Below are positions 12,371-23,548 of a DNA stretch of 64,000 bases, piece after piece (within the stretch, counting starts at the first letter, position 1; every line of letters starts with the position of its first letter). Position numbers and translations under genes: made by a program. The stretch covers positions 11,858,957 through 11,922,956 of the forward strand of contig NC_049995.1 in NCBI RefSeq assembly GCF_000003815.2, given 5' to 3'. Below the pieces are notes generated by a model. That model made no database searches and was not told the origin of the DNA. It worked only from the letters and a program-made list of their open reading frames with translations. This DNA is from Branchiostoma floridae. Its lineage: Eukaryota > Chordata > Leptocardii > Amphioxiformes > Branchiostomatidae.

Positions 12371-14468
12371 TTTTGCTCATCTAAGCCTACAGCCATTGTA
12401 AAACATGTCTTTATTCAAATTTATTATCAACAATCTTTGCCCGGAAAACAACAGGAGACCGTCATTTCACAGTTGTATGGTCAGAAGAAATTTCAGTGCA
12501 AAATATATTTTTACTAAACACAAAATATTGCGAGCAAAAATCCCGCTAATAGAATTTATACAGTGTGACATTTGCTGCGTATAATGGACTAGTTCACCAG
12601 CATTTAAACGCGTGTCTAAATCTCGCCTATTGCTTGAATTTCACGTGTACCTTTCTCACATACATGTAATTTTACGAAGTCGATGGAGCTTCTAGACAGA
12701 ACCCCCCTCCCCCTTCTGACCGGGCGAGGTCGCAAGACACATCTACCATTTTCCCGATATTTGTGCAATATAAGACTCCTACCTGTAGGGTTTCTGCACT
12801 GAGATGAGCTCAAAAGTGTTCGTATGTCGTCCGAGGAAGCCGACTGGTTTGGTATCACGCATAAATTGCTATATTTTCACAAGGATTTAAAAATCACGAC
12901 CTTCTTCCAAGGGACACAAATTATCATGTGATGCGACGAGGAGCATAGCGTCAGGTATGCGTACGCAGATTCGCGTCATGGTTTCTGCAGTTCTTGATAT
13001 TATCGCAAGGAAGCAGGTGTAACTGGTCGATATAGCATCTAAAATTGGAGCAGGTGTAAAATCATTATAAAAGCACGCCAATGATTCCATACACGTAGGA
13101 CATTTAAAGTAAGCTTTGATTTAATAAAAAGGGCAATAAAACTATCTTATACTGAGTATAAACATTATCAAAACTAGGTATAACTAACTTAGGTTTTGGC
13201 TTATACTATAAAAAAAAAAGGACTTTCTCCTTGCTCATACCAATCCAAACTTTGTAGTCACGGTTGCCAACAGGCTTCGGGTGTTCACCAACATCCAGTA
13301 TTTCCTAGTCGAATTTCCTGTTCCCATAATTAACGTTATACAAACAAGACCGTCCTATATGTCAAATTTGGAAGTGGGAATTTTTGGGGCGGCTAAACCC
13401 ATAACAAGGCCGGACTGCAGGCTAAATTTATCAAATTAACTTAAATAACGTTATATGAATTAAAGAGAACAAATGAAATTGTAGGATAAAATCTAAGGTC
13501 CATATCTAAATCACGTCTGGAATTTTCATCTTCTTCTGTCTCCATATAATATGTTAGTTATCTTTTATCCTAGGTGTGGCCGCATGATTCAAACCTGGGG
13601 TGGATTTTATTATGTTAATGAAGTAGCCAATAAAATTGCCCCAGGAACCCACATTCAAACCTTAATTCTACTGGCAAAAGAGAGACATTGATAATAACAG
13701 GAGCACTAGACAACCAATTTACATGCCTTTCTCTCTGACGAAACAAGCAATAATCGTCAGACGTCGGCTGGTGGTTTGACCTACACTAAAGTGTAAGCGG
13801 TAAAGTGTAGTACCAGGTTATCGAACTTTAACCTTTACCCTCGATTGTCCCGTTTGGCATTTTTGTGAGCGTCCTTTTGGTTTTGGGATCCTTTTAAACC
13901 GAATTGGCGTGATCAAAACGTTGTTTTAGAAGCAGAGCTGACCATCATAAACCCATAGGTGAGACCTTGGACTGTGGGTAACGCTTCAAGGTTGGAACTT
14001 CTTTGGCGGTAATAAGTACTAGAGTGTTTGTGATCAGTATATGGGGAGGGGGGCAGTGTATGCGAGAGACCTGTACACGCGTACACGAAATTCGTTAAAC
14101 GCATTACCAGGTTAAACATCACATAAGTCATATGTTTGGTGGGTAGATGTTTACACTACATATTCAAACAAAATATTTTGTAGTTTATGGGCCTAAAATT
14201 TACACTTAAGTCTTAGAATTATCGAGAATAATATAAACATGCATGGTAAGAATTAGAGACCCACCTCCTCCCACCCAGGAGGTTTCCCCAGCAGATAAGG
14301 TGCTTTAGTTTAGAACATTAGCTCATTTTTTTACACAATGTTTGAATATGGATTCTAGTTTGACCTTTTTTTTCATTTCTCACTTGACCGTTTCATCATA
14401 GGAGACACAAGTTTGCATGTCCTAATTGATCTTTCCATTTCTTATCTAATCTTTCCTCCATTCCAGAG
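12371..14468. other. Spacer between V-ATPase C and the zinc-finger cluster; probable promoter region
   Basis: No coding sequence is supported. The region probably holds the divergent upstream regions of the V-ATPase gene (-) and the first zinc-finger gene (+). A block at about 13940-14070 ending in GGGGAGGGGGG resembles one at about 21225-21370 upstream of the third zinc-finger gene. The acceptor of the first zinc-finger coding exon is at 14465-14466. Confidence 0.45.
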
Positions 14469-16844
14469 ATGGAAGAATTATTTGGTGAGCCTCCCATTAA
14501 AAAGCTTTGTATGGAACAAACAGGGAAACAAAAAGACATCCAAGAAGAGGAGACAGAACACACAGGATGGCAACAAGATGGACAAGAAGACGTTCAAGAA
14601 ACATACAGTGAGGACCAGGAAACATCTTATCCTAAGAAGGAGACTTACAACAGTGGGAAACAGACAACAACAGGTGTAGAGAGACAGCAGGAAATGCTCA
14701 GTGTAAACTGTACCCAGCCTGAGGAGGGAGTCTCGTCACATCTACATATACAGGCTAGTGCAGGACAGGTGGGGATGGACAATGTGAAGGAGCAGACGAC
14801 AGACTCGGCATGGCAGCAGGACAAAAAGAAGGATGTCCAAAATGACAAAACATGCGATTTAAACAGTACTGGAAATGAGCAAGAATTCTTGCCAGAGAGT
14901 AAAACAACTTTTAACAGAGAGAAGGGGCCTTACAAATGTGACTGGTGTGATTACTCTTCACCAAGAAAAAGTTATCTAGACTTACACGTGATGAGAAAGC
15001 ACACTGGTGAGAAACCCTACATGTGTGGGGAGTGTGGATACAGAACAGTTGCTAAATCACACCTAACCCGGCACATGAAAAGACACACACGTGACATTCC
15101 TGAGAAACCATACAAATGTGACAAGTGTCACTTTTCTGCTGCGCAGAAACGACTATTGCGCAGACACGTTTTGAGAAAACATAGGGGGGAGCAGGCTGCA
15201 GACACGGCACTGCAAGGGGAACAGGCAAAAGAAACTGCACAACAGCAGGACAAAAAGGAGGTCGTTCAAAATGACAAAACAGGCAGTGTAAACAGCCCTG
15301 TAAATGAGCAAGAATTCTTGCCAGAGAGTAAAACAAATTTTAAAAGGGAGAAGGGGCCATACAAATGTGAGTGGTGTGATTACTCTTCACCAAGGCAAAG
15401 TTATGTAGACTTACACGTGATGAGAAAGCACACCGGTGAGAAACCCTACATGTGTGGGGAGTGTGGATACAGAACAGTTGCTAAATCACACCTAACGCGG
15501 CACATGAAAAGACACACACGTGAGATTCCCGAGAAAGCGCACAAATGCGACCAGTGTAGCTTTTCTGCAGCGCAGAAACGACTATTGCGCAGACACGTCT
15601 TGAGGAAACACAAAGATGTGAAGCCCTACGCGTGTAAGTTGTGTGAATTCAAGACAGCTGACAAGGAAACCTTATCCGAACATAAGAGAACACACACAGA
15701 AGAGAAGGCGTACTTGTGTGGCGAGTGTGGGTACAGGACAGCTCACAGCTCTTCCTTCACCCGTCATAAGAGAAAACACACCGGTGAGAAACCCTTCTTG
15801 TGTGACGAATGCGGGTACAGGACCAGAGAAAGTTCAGCCCTGTCTATACACAAGAGAACTCATACTGGAGAGAAACCCTACAAATGTGACCAGTGTGATT
15901 TTGCTGCTACACAGGCATCACATCTGATAAAACATGTCAGAGTAAAACACAATGGTGAGAAGCCCTTTGTCTGCAACGAATGCGACTACTGGACTGCTGA
16001 TAAGGCAACGCTGACAAATCATATGAGAACACATACCGGTGAGAGACCATACAAATGCGACCAGTGTGACTATTCTGCTTCAGGGAAGGGTCAGTTCAAC
16101 AAGCATATGACCAAACACACTGGTGTGATGCCTTTCGTTTGTGACGAGTGTGGATACAGGACAGCCTATAGTGGTTCTTTTACTGAACATAAGAGAATGC
16201 ACACTGGTGAGAAACCCTACTTGTGTGAGGAATGTGGCTACAGGACAGCTCATAAGTCTACCTTAACCCGGCATAAGAGAAAACACACCGGTGAGAAACC
16301 CTTCTTGTGCAGCGAGTGCGGATATAGGGCCAGAGAAAGTTCGAGCCTATCCTCACACATGAGAACACACACCGGTGAGAAACCCTACAAATGTGACCAG
16401 TGCGACTTTTCTGCAGCACAATCTTCGCTCCTAAAAAAACATGTCAGAGTTAAACACAACGGGGAAAAACCCTTCATGTGCAACGAATGTGAATACTGGA
16501 CAGATAACCGGACAAACTTTTTGACTCATCTGAGAAAGCACACTGGCGAGAGGCCGTACAAATGTGACCAGTGTGACTATGCCGCTTCAGAAAAAGGTCA
16601 ATTCAACCGGCATATGACGAAACATACTGGTAAGATGCCTTTCGTTTGTGAGGAGTGCGGGTACAAGACAGCCGCTAGTACTTCCCTAACCCGACACAAG
16701 ATGACACACACTGGCGAGAAACCCTACATGTGTGGAGAGTGTGGATTCAGGACAGCTCATAAGTGTGCCTTAACCCGACATAAAAGAAAACACACCGGTG
16801 AGAAACCTCTCAAATGTTTTTGTTTTGACTATTCTGTTGTGTAA
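14469..16844 (+). CDS. C2H2 zinc-finger protein, about 20 fingers (paralogue 1)
   Basis: Probable nuclear DNA-binding protein of 791 residues. The ATG follows a splice acceptor (CCATTCCAG|AG) directly, so a 5' exon must exist upstream. Residues 1-150 are Gln/Glu/Thr-rich, with the cluster motif NCTQPEEGVSSHLH. Twenty complete C2H2 fingers follow, mostly joined by TGEKP linkers; the finger pattern alternates between YKCDQCDYSA-type and CGYRT-type units. Fingers 1-3 with their preceding spacer are duplicated as fingers 4-6 by an internal 429-bp (143-codon) tandem duplication, 14821 versus 15250. A twenty-first finger starts (KCFCFDYS) but ends at a TAA; readable finger sequence with both His positions continues in the same frame after that stop. 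Target and function are unknown. No KRAB, SCAN or BTB domain is seen. Confidence 0.9.
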   Translation: MEELFGEPPIKKLCMEQTGKQKDIQEEETEHTGWQQDGQEDVQETYSEDQETSYPKKETYNSGKQTTTGVERQQEMLSVNCTQPEEGVSSHLHIQASAGQVGMDNVKEQTTDSAWQQDKKKDVQNDKTCDLNSTGNEQEFLPESKTTFNREKGPYKCDWCDYSSPRKSYLDLHVMRKHTGEKPYMCGECGYRTVAKSHLTRHMKRHTRDIPEKPYKCDKCHFSAAQKRLLRRHVLRKHRGEQAADTALQGEQAKETAQQQDKKEVVQNDKTGSVNSPVNEQEFLPESKTNFKREKGPYKCEWCDYSSPRQSYVDLHVMRKHTGEKPYMCGECGYRTVAKSHLTRHMKRHTREIPEKAHKCDQCSFSAAQKRLLRRHVLRKHKDVKPYACKLCEFKTADKETLSEHKRTHTEEKAYLCGECGYRTAHSSSFTRHKRKHTGEKPFLCDECGYRTRESSALSIHKRTHTGEKPYKCDQCDFAATQASHLIKHVRVKHNGEKPFVCNECDYWTADKATLTNHMRTHTGERPYKCDQCDYSASGKGQFNKHMTKHTGVMPFVCDECGYRTAYSGSFTEHKRMHTGEKPYLCEECGYRTAHKSTLTRHKRKHTGEKPFLCSECGYRARESSSLSSHMRTHTGEKPYKCDQCDFSAAQSSLLKKHVRVKHNGEKPFMCNECEYWTDNRTNFLTHLRKHTGERPYKCDQCDYAASEKGQFNRHMTKHTGKMPFVCEECGYKTAASTSLTRHKMTHTGEKPYMCGECGFRTAHKCALTRHKRKHTGEKPLKCFCFDYSVV

Positions 16845-17172
16845 AAACATGATCTACACCAACATATAGTTAGACATAATTATCAAAATATGTGTAAGGA
16901 AGTAGATTGATGAAATGGTTTGAGCAACAGGATGTATAAATTTTAAAAAATTAAAGGCCTATAAGTATGTATAAGAAAAAAGCTTTAGGAAAAATTATGT
17001 TTTACAAACAAACATAACTACATATGACATTTGATAAATAGAAAATTTTTATGCAATTTAATTGTGATCCAATGTGTGACACTTTAAACCAGTGCAACAA
17101 TTTACACAGAAGAATATGTTCATGGTGAAACTATAAATCTTATTTGCAATTATTTTTTTCACTCTTTTTTAG
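16845..17172 (+). other. 328-bp spacer between zinc-finger genes 1 and 2
   Basis: It begins with the decayed remainder of the last finger of gene 1 and then becomes AT-rich, ending in a T-rich tract and AG acceptor at 17171-17172. It is too short to be an obvious independent promoter plus first exon, which suggests gene 2 uses an upstream exon shared with gene 1. Confidence 0.5.
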
Positions 17173-19805
17173 GGATTGACAAGTCATCCAGTGGGCCTAC
17201 TGTTAAATGGCCTTGTACTGAACAATCTGCAAACAAGGCAGACAACCAAGAAGAGGAGACAGAAGACACAGGATGGCAACAAGTTGGACAAGAGGACGAA
17301 CTACATGTATTTCAGGAAATGTACAGTGAGGACCATGAAACGTATGATATGAACCTACCAGCTTACTACAGTTGGAAGGAGACCAACAACAGTGGGGAAC
17401 AGACAGCTGACACAGAACTGCAGCAGGAGATGTGTGGGAGAAACTGTACCCAGCCTGAGGAGGGAGTCTTATCACTGACTGAAATGGACGACATGGGGGA
17501 GCAGACAACAAACACAGGACGGCAGCAGGACATTCTAAGTGAGGCAACGAGCGGCATAAACTGTACCCAGCCTGAGGAGGGAGTCTCTTCACATCTTCAT
17601 GTACAGGTCCGTACTGAAATGGAAGACATGGGGGAGCAGACAACAAACACGGGACGGCAGCAGGACAATCTAAGTGAGGCAACGTGCGGGGTAAACTGTA
17701 CCCAGCCTGAGGAGGCAGTCTCGCCACATCTACATGTACAGGTCTGTACAGGACAGGTGGGGCTGGATAACATAGGGGAGCAGACAACAGACTTGGTGCA
17801 GCAACAGGAGGAAGAAAAGGATGATCCAAATGACCAAACATTTGGTGTAAACTGTACCATATTTAATGACAAAGAAGTCTTACCTCCCAATAAACAGCTT
17901 CTTCTGGAACATACTGCAATCAAGGCAGACATCAACGAAGAGGAGACAGAAGACACAGGATGGCAACAACATGGACAAGAGGACGGTCTTTTCCAGGAAC
18001 CATACAGCGAAGACCAGGAAATGCATGATGTAAACCTACCATCTTGCTATCCTACAAATGACACTAACAACAGTGGGGAGCAGACAACAGATACAGGACG
18101 GCAGCAGGATGTTTTAGTCGAGGAAACGGGCGGGGTAAACTGTACCCAGCCTGAGGAGGGCGTCTCATCACATCTACATGTTAAGGCCAGTATAGGACAG
18201 GTGGGGATTGACAACATGGCAGAGCAGACAACAGACATGGCGCAGCAACAGGAGGACAAGAAGGACTCTCTAAATGACAAAACGTGTGGTGTAAAGAGTA
18301 CCGTAAATGACGAAGATGATGTGCCAACATGTAAAAGTGAAAAGGGGCCTTTCAAATGTGACCAGTGTGAGTACTCTACACCATGGAGACATAATCGAGA
18401 TCGGCATGTCAGGAGAAATCACACCAATGAGAAACCCTACACGTGTGGGGAATGCGGATATAGTACAGCTTTTAGGTTCGACCTATCTCGGCACATGAAA
18501 ACACATACAGGTCTAAAACCATACAAATGCGACCAGTGTGACTATTCTGCTGCACATAAAAGACAATTGCACAGACACGTCTTGAGAAAACACAAAGCTG
18601 TGAAGCCCTTCGTGTGTGAGGTGTGTGGATATGGGACAGATTTTAGCTATGAGCTAACCCAACATAAGAGAACACACACTGGAGAGAAACCCTACTTGTG
18701 TGGGGATTGCGGATACAGGACAGCTCACAGGTCTTCCTTCACCCGTCATCAGAGAAAACACACCGGTGAGAAACCCTATTTGTGCGATGAATGTGGATAC
18801 AGGGCCAGAGAAAGTTCATACTTGTCAATACACAAGAGAACTCATACTGGAGAGAAACCCTACAAATGTGACCAGTGCGACTATTCTGCTGCGCAGCTAC
18901 CATGCCTTAAAAATCATGTCAGGGTAAAACACTACGGTGAGAAACCATTTGTCTGCAACGAATGCGGATACGGGACAACTAATAAGACCACGCTATCCAA
19001 TCATATGAGAAAGCACACCGGTGAGAGACCCTACAAATGTGACCAGTGTGACTATACCGCTATTGAGAAAGGCCAATTAGTGAAACACGTCATGGTAAAA
19101 CACACCGGTGAGAGACCCTACATGTGTGACGAGTGCCCATACAAAACAGTTTTTAGCGCTGCCTTAACCCAACATAAGAGAACACACACTGGTGAGAAAC
19201 CCTACTTGTGCGAGGAATGTGGATTCAGGACAGCTAGCCAGGCATCTTTAACCAAACATAAGAGAAAACACACCGGTGAGAAACCCTACTTGTGCAACGA
19301 GTGCGGATACAGGGCCAGAGAAAGTTCAAGCCTATCCTCACACATGAGAACACACACCGGTGAGAAACCCTACAAATGTGACCAGTGTGACTTTTCTGCT
19401 GCACAATCAACAAGTCTGAAAACACATGTCAGAGTAAAACACAAGGGTGAGAAACCCTTTGAGTGCAATGAATGTGGATACTGGACGGATAACAGAACAA
19501 CCTTTTTGAATCATATGAGAAAACACACCGGCGAGAGACCCTATAAATGCAACCAGTGCGACTATTCCGCTTCAGAGAAAGGTCAACTTAAAAGACATGT
19601 CATGACCAAACACAGGGGTGAGATGCCTTTTGTTTGTGATGAGTGTGGGTACAGGACAGCCGTAAGCGCTGCCTTGACCCGACATAAGCTAAAGCACACC
19701 GGTGAGAAACCCTACATGTGTGGAGAGTGTGGATACAGAACAGCCTATCGCCACGCCTTAATACGACATGGGAAAAAGCATGCCAGCAAAAACCTTGAAA
19801 TGTGA
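17173..19805 (+). CDS. C2H2 zinc-finger protein, 17 fingers (paralogue 2)
   Basis: The coding exon starts after TTTTTTAG at 17173 in the same phase as its paralogues, but the codon equivalent to their ATG is ATT (17175). The start must therefore come from an upstream exon or from an internal ATG (17319, giving 828 residues). The N-terminal about 340 residues contain four to five repeats of a motif of about 40 residues combining GEQTTDTGRQQ and NCTQPEEGVSSHLHVQ. Seventeen C2H2 fingers with TGEKP linkers follow, in the same order and subtype alternation as paralogue 1. The frame ends at 19803-19805 just after the last finger; a further finger-like sequence (KCDWWDYSAVQKHDLQQH) lies in the +1 frame immediately downstream, so a frameshift removed it. 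Probable nuclear DNA-binding protein; target unknown. Confidence 0.88.
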
Positions 19806-19869
19806 TTGGTGGGACTATTCTGCAGTGCAAAAACATGACTTACAACAACATATGGTCAGACACACTGAT

Positions 19870-21780
19870 TATGCTTCTCTCTGATGACTAACTCCATAGC
19901 CAATACAGATTACGTAGCAAAATGGCTACTTCAGTGTGACAAAGGCTAAAATGTTTGTTAGGAAATGCAGTGATGGAATAGTTTTAGCAACAAGGTGTTT
20001 AAAGTCCTGTAAGAAAATAGCAGTAAGCAATAATGTTTTACAAGTAACTGCAATGATCACTATACATGTAAGATTCATACCCAATTTAGTTGCTCGAAAA
20101 TGTATGTGATATGATGTGTGACATCTTAGACTAGTACACTGATTTCTACAAAAGAACATGTTCATGATGAAACTACATGTATATACTAATGCAGTATTTT
20201 GTCTTTTTAATGTCATCCTACATAATATTTCATGGACAATGTACTGAGCAGAAATAGTTTTTGATGATGATGACGATGATAGGAAAGTTTCAGAAAGCAT
20301 TTACTGTTTTTCTTCAGCTCTGAACGATAGTCACGTTACTTAAGAGTCAAATGTCACATAACTGCCCTTATATCCATGGTGTAATTAGCATGTGAGGAGG
20401 TTGACTGGTGATTATAAGATTGCCTTGTATTTTTTCTCCATGTTTATACTATTGGTTGTAAATAAACTATACAAAGTGTTACATGCAAGGCCACACGTGT
20501 TTTTTTCTTTGGCGATTCTCGTCCGTAACTTGATCATTCGGGTCAGAAGACGATGTGATATCCATTCTATATTTGTAAATTGAATTTCAGAAGCACAACC
20601 GATACAGTTACAGAAAACGTTTTGCATATATTGCAGTCTAATGTTACCTCCATGAAAGGTAGTTTCATAGGAGTTATTTCTATTCGTACTAGGTAGCTAG
20701 TGGGTTGAATAAAGCTTCCAAATTCCGTATTTGCTCCCACTCTTCTGTCTTCAGTACTTTAGTCCACTCTCTAATAGTATGCTAATTAATTTTTGACGAC
20801 ATCTCCTGTTGGAAAAGGGAGACCTTTCAACAATTCAGTTACACTACTTGTCCAGAATGAAGTCCTGATCCGCAGCAAATCATCATGGATAGGTAGCCCG
20901 GTGTACTGGTGTACTAATATCTAATCTCTGTTGTTGTATGTGATAAAAGGGGTTGGAGAAGTGACTACAAAGTCTATCATTCACTGGGGCCAAGTACGCC
21001 TTTGGGTCATTGAGCTCAAGCCCTCGAGAATAAAGGCTATTAAAGCGCTATGCGGTAATCTAAGGTTTGACACATACTCACACGACGGGTATCAGGTTTG
21101 TGACCTCTCACCTATGACCCGCTGGTGAGCTGACCTATCTGCCATTTAGGTGACGCTGCAATTCGTCTCCATTCTTCTCTGATCTGACAGGAATTTTACA
21201 GAACTACGAAGTCGTTGGGATCGCTAGCTGCCATAAACCTACGAGTGAGACCCTTGGTTGTCTTTAACGCTAGCTGGTTTGAGCTTGTTCATCAGTGAAC
21301 TAGAATTAGAAGTCTTCGAACTTTGTTATGGGTCGCCTGATATTTCGATGGGGAGGGGGGTGCCGTTTACTTTGCACGGAAATTATTAAACAAATGCTAT
21401 TTTGTTGTTGTTGTTAATTGATTTGTAGTTCATAATTGGCGGGAGCTCTGACAAAATACAAATGTATAAGCAAACCTGTTTATAGTGGTCGCTTGGGAAA
21501 GCGTGGCCATTTGTAAAGTACAAAAGGCTGATAAATTTACCGTTAGCAAATGACAAGTGTTGAAAATAGTAACAGTACCGGTACGAAAATAGTACAATGC
21601 TTTCAGTACCGGAGATACAGAACCACAAATTGTAGAAAAAAGTGGGGCTTTTCGTCTCCCTCTGCTTCCAAAAATAAAGAAGTCAAAACAACCTGTTAAG
21701 AAATAGACAACACAAGTTGAGTAGTCTCTTCTTAGTCTTACACTTACAGATGTTAATCACTATCCATTGTCACATCTGTC
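19870..21780. other. Spacer upstream of zinc-finger gene 3
   Basis: No coding sequence is supported. 20937-21115 is one copy of a direct repeat also found at 25122-25325. 21225-21370 resembles the region upstream of zinc-finger gene 1, including CCATAAACC, GTGAGACC and GGGGAGGGGGG blocks, and may contain the promoter of gene 3. Confidence 0.4.
20937..21115 (+). repeat. Direct repeat flanking zinc-finger gene 3, copy 1
   Basis: It shares GTGATAAAAGGG at its start and a TATCAGGTTTGTGACCTCT end with 25122-25325, with moderately diverged sequence between. It may be a by-product of the segmental duplication that built the cluster, or a dispersed repeat. Confidence 0.6.
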
Positions 21781-21799
21781 CCCTCTTTCCAGTAAAGGT

Positions 21800-23445
21800 G
21801 TGTGTGTGTCTGCATCTGCATAAGTTACCCCCAAATGACCCCGCGAGGGGCAAAAGTAGGGGGGGAGCTGAGGCTCCCGGGTTAGGGCGGGCAGGCCGCC
21901 TGCCTGGCACGGAAGTGCTCAACGTTGGGAGCGCTTACAACCGTGCCAGGCAGGGCATTCCACTCGGGAATTGTGCGTGGGAAAAAAGAATGTTTGTAGA
22001 TATCGGTGCGTGCAAATATGTGTTGATATTTGAAGTCGTGACTACCCCGGGTGCGCCCTTGGGCAGGCTTCAGAATATTGCTGGCGTCTATGTTAATATT
22101 ATTGTTGACTACTTTATAGAAAAAGGTGAGGCGGGCGTTCCTCCTCCTTTCGGAGAGAGGGCGCCACTGCAGGTCTGAAAGCATTTGTGTCATGCTGCTA
22201 GTCTGCCGGTAGTCATTTAGGGTCACTCGGGCTGCCCTGCGCTGGACGGCCTCCACCGCCTGTATCCCTTTGTTGGTGTACGGGTCCCAGACGATGGCAC
22301 TATATTCCAAGTGAGGCCGTACCAGCGCTTTGTAACAAGTGGCCTTGACCCTAGATGGACAATGGGTCAAGTTGCGCCGAATGACTCCTAGGACCTTACC
22401 AGCTTTGCTAGTGGCGTGGTTGATATGGGTGTCCCACCGCAAATCGTCGGACAGTTGTACTCCAAGATAGGGGTGGGACTTAACACCGGTAAGGGCTTCT
22501 CCACAGAGGGAGTACTGAGTTATGATGGGGTGCTTTTTACGGGTGATATGGAGGATGTGACATTTAGAGGGGTTGAACGACATGAGCCAACGATTTTGCC
22601 ATTCTGTTAGCGCATCGAGGTCAGACTGCAGCCCTTGTGCGTCAGAAGGCTTGCTGATAGTTCGATACATCAAGCAATCGTCAGCAAACAGTCGAACATG
22701 TGAGTCTACGGAATCGGGTAGGTCATTAATGTAGAGCAGGAATAGCAGAGGGCCTAACACAGTACCCTGCGGAACTCCAGAGGTGACCTTGACAGCTTTA
22801 GATGTTCCACCGTCAAAGACAACCCTCTGGGTTCTCTCCGTAAGGAAGGCCCTAAGCCAAGACTGAAGGAGGCCAGAAATACCATAGTGCTCGAGCTTGC
22901 TCAGCAGACGTTCGTGTGGCACAGTATCAAATGCTTTGCTAAAGTCAAGCACCGCGGCATCGACCTGTTTGTTCTGGTCCATGTTCTTGGCCAGGTCTTG
23001 GAGGGTAAGCACCAGCTGGCTCTCGCAGGACAGACCCTTCCTGAAGCCGTGTTGCGCAGGGGACAGAATGCCATGAGCGTCTAGATGTTTCATCATGTGG
23101 CTGTGCACGATGTGTTCGAGCACTTTACCACAGACCGATGTCAGAGACACCGGCCTATAGTTTGATGGCAAGGTTCTGTCCCCCTTTTTGAAGATTGGAG
23201 CGATGTTAGCTGTTCTCCAATCTTCAGGAACATCTCCCGTGGATATTGACTGGGAGAATATGACCTGTAATATTGGCGCAATTTGTTCGGCTATGGTCTT
23301 CAGGAGGCGAGGTGGTAATCCGTCTGGTCCTGTGGCCTTGCTGGGGTTAAGACAGGAGAGCTGTTTGGCTACCCCCCACTGTTATGTTAAGGGAGGGGAC
23401 AGTTGGAGCTTTGGGTTCGCCAAGGGTAGGAACGGTATGTGTGTG
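21800..23445 (-). mobile_element. 5'-truncated non-LTR retrotransposon (LINE)
   Basis: This is a reverse-transcriptase-bearing element without endonuclease or ORF1 sequence, so it is a 5'-truncated, probably immobile copy. The protein-coding region is described separately. Both ends run into TG/CA-rich dinucleotide sequence on the + strand (about 21798-21812 and 23433-23445), which may be the duplicated target or a microsatellite target. It sits between the presumed upstream region and the coding exon of zinc-finger gene 3. Confidence 0.85.
21882..23381 (-). pseudogene. LINE reverse transcriptase fragment
   Basis: The open frame of about 499 codons covers RT fingers, palm and thumb. KATGPDGLPP and NYRPVSLTSVCGKVLEHIV lie near the start, followed by HGFRKGLS, AVLDFSKAFDTVPH, GVPQGTVLGPLLFLLYIND and the catalytic box FADD (Phe for the usual Tyr), then the C-terminal PHLEYSAIVWDPY region typical of CR1/Jockey/L2-like elements. 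Coding similarity continues upstream in another frame to about 23445 (PTLGEPKAPTVPSLN), so a one-base loss in a G run near 23373 has broken the frame. Stop TAA is at 21882-21884. The clade is inferred from motifs and not tested by phylogeny. Confidence 0.92.
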
Positions 23446-23548
23446 TGTAAGTGTAAAATTTGACCACTTTTCTGCTTTGAAAGGGGGTGAACTACTCTCC
23501 ACCTGCATATAGATCAATTTTTAATATTTTCTTTCCTCAATTCTAGGG

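Noticed and set aside
17203-17956. Long minus-strand open frames opposite the zinc-finger N-terminus
   Set aside because: They mirror the repeated Gln/Glu-rich coding strand and have no independent splice or start context.
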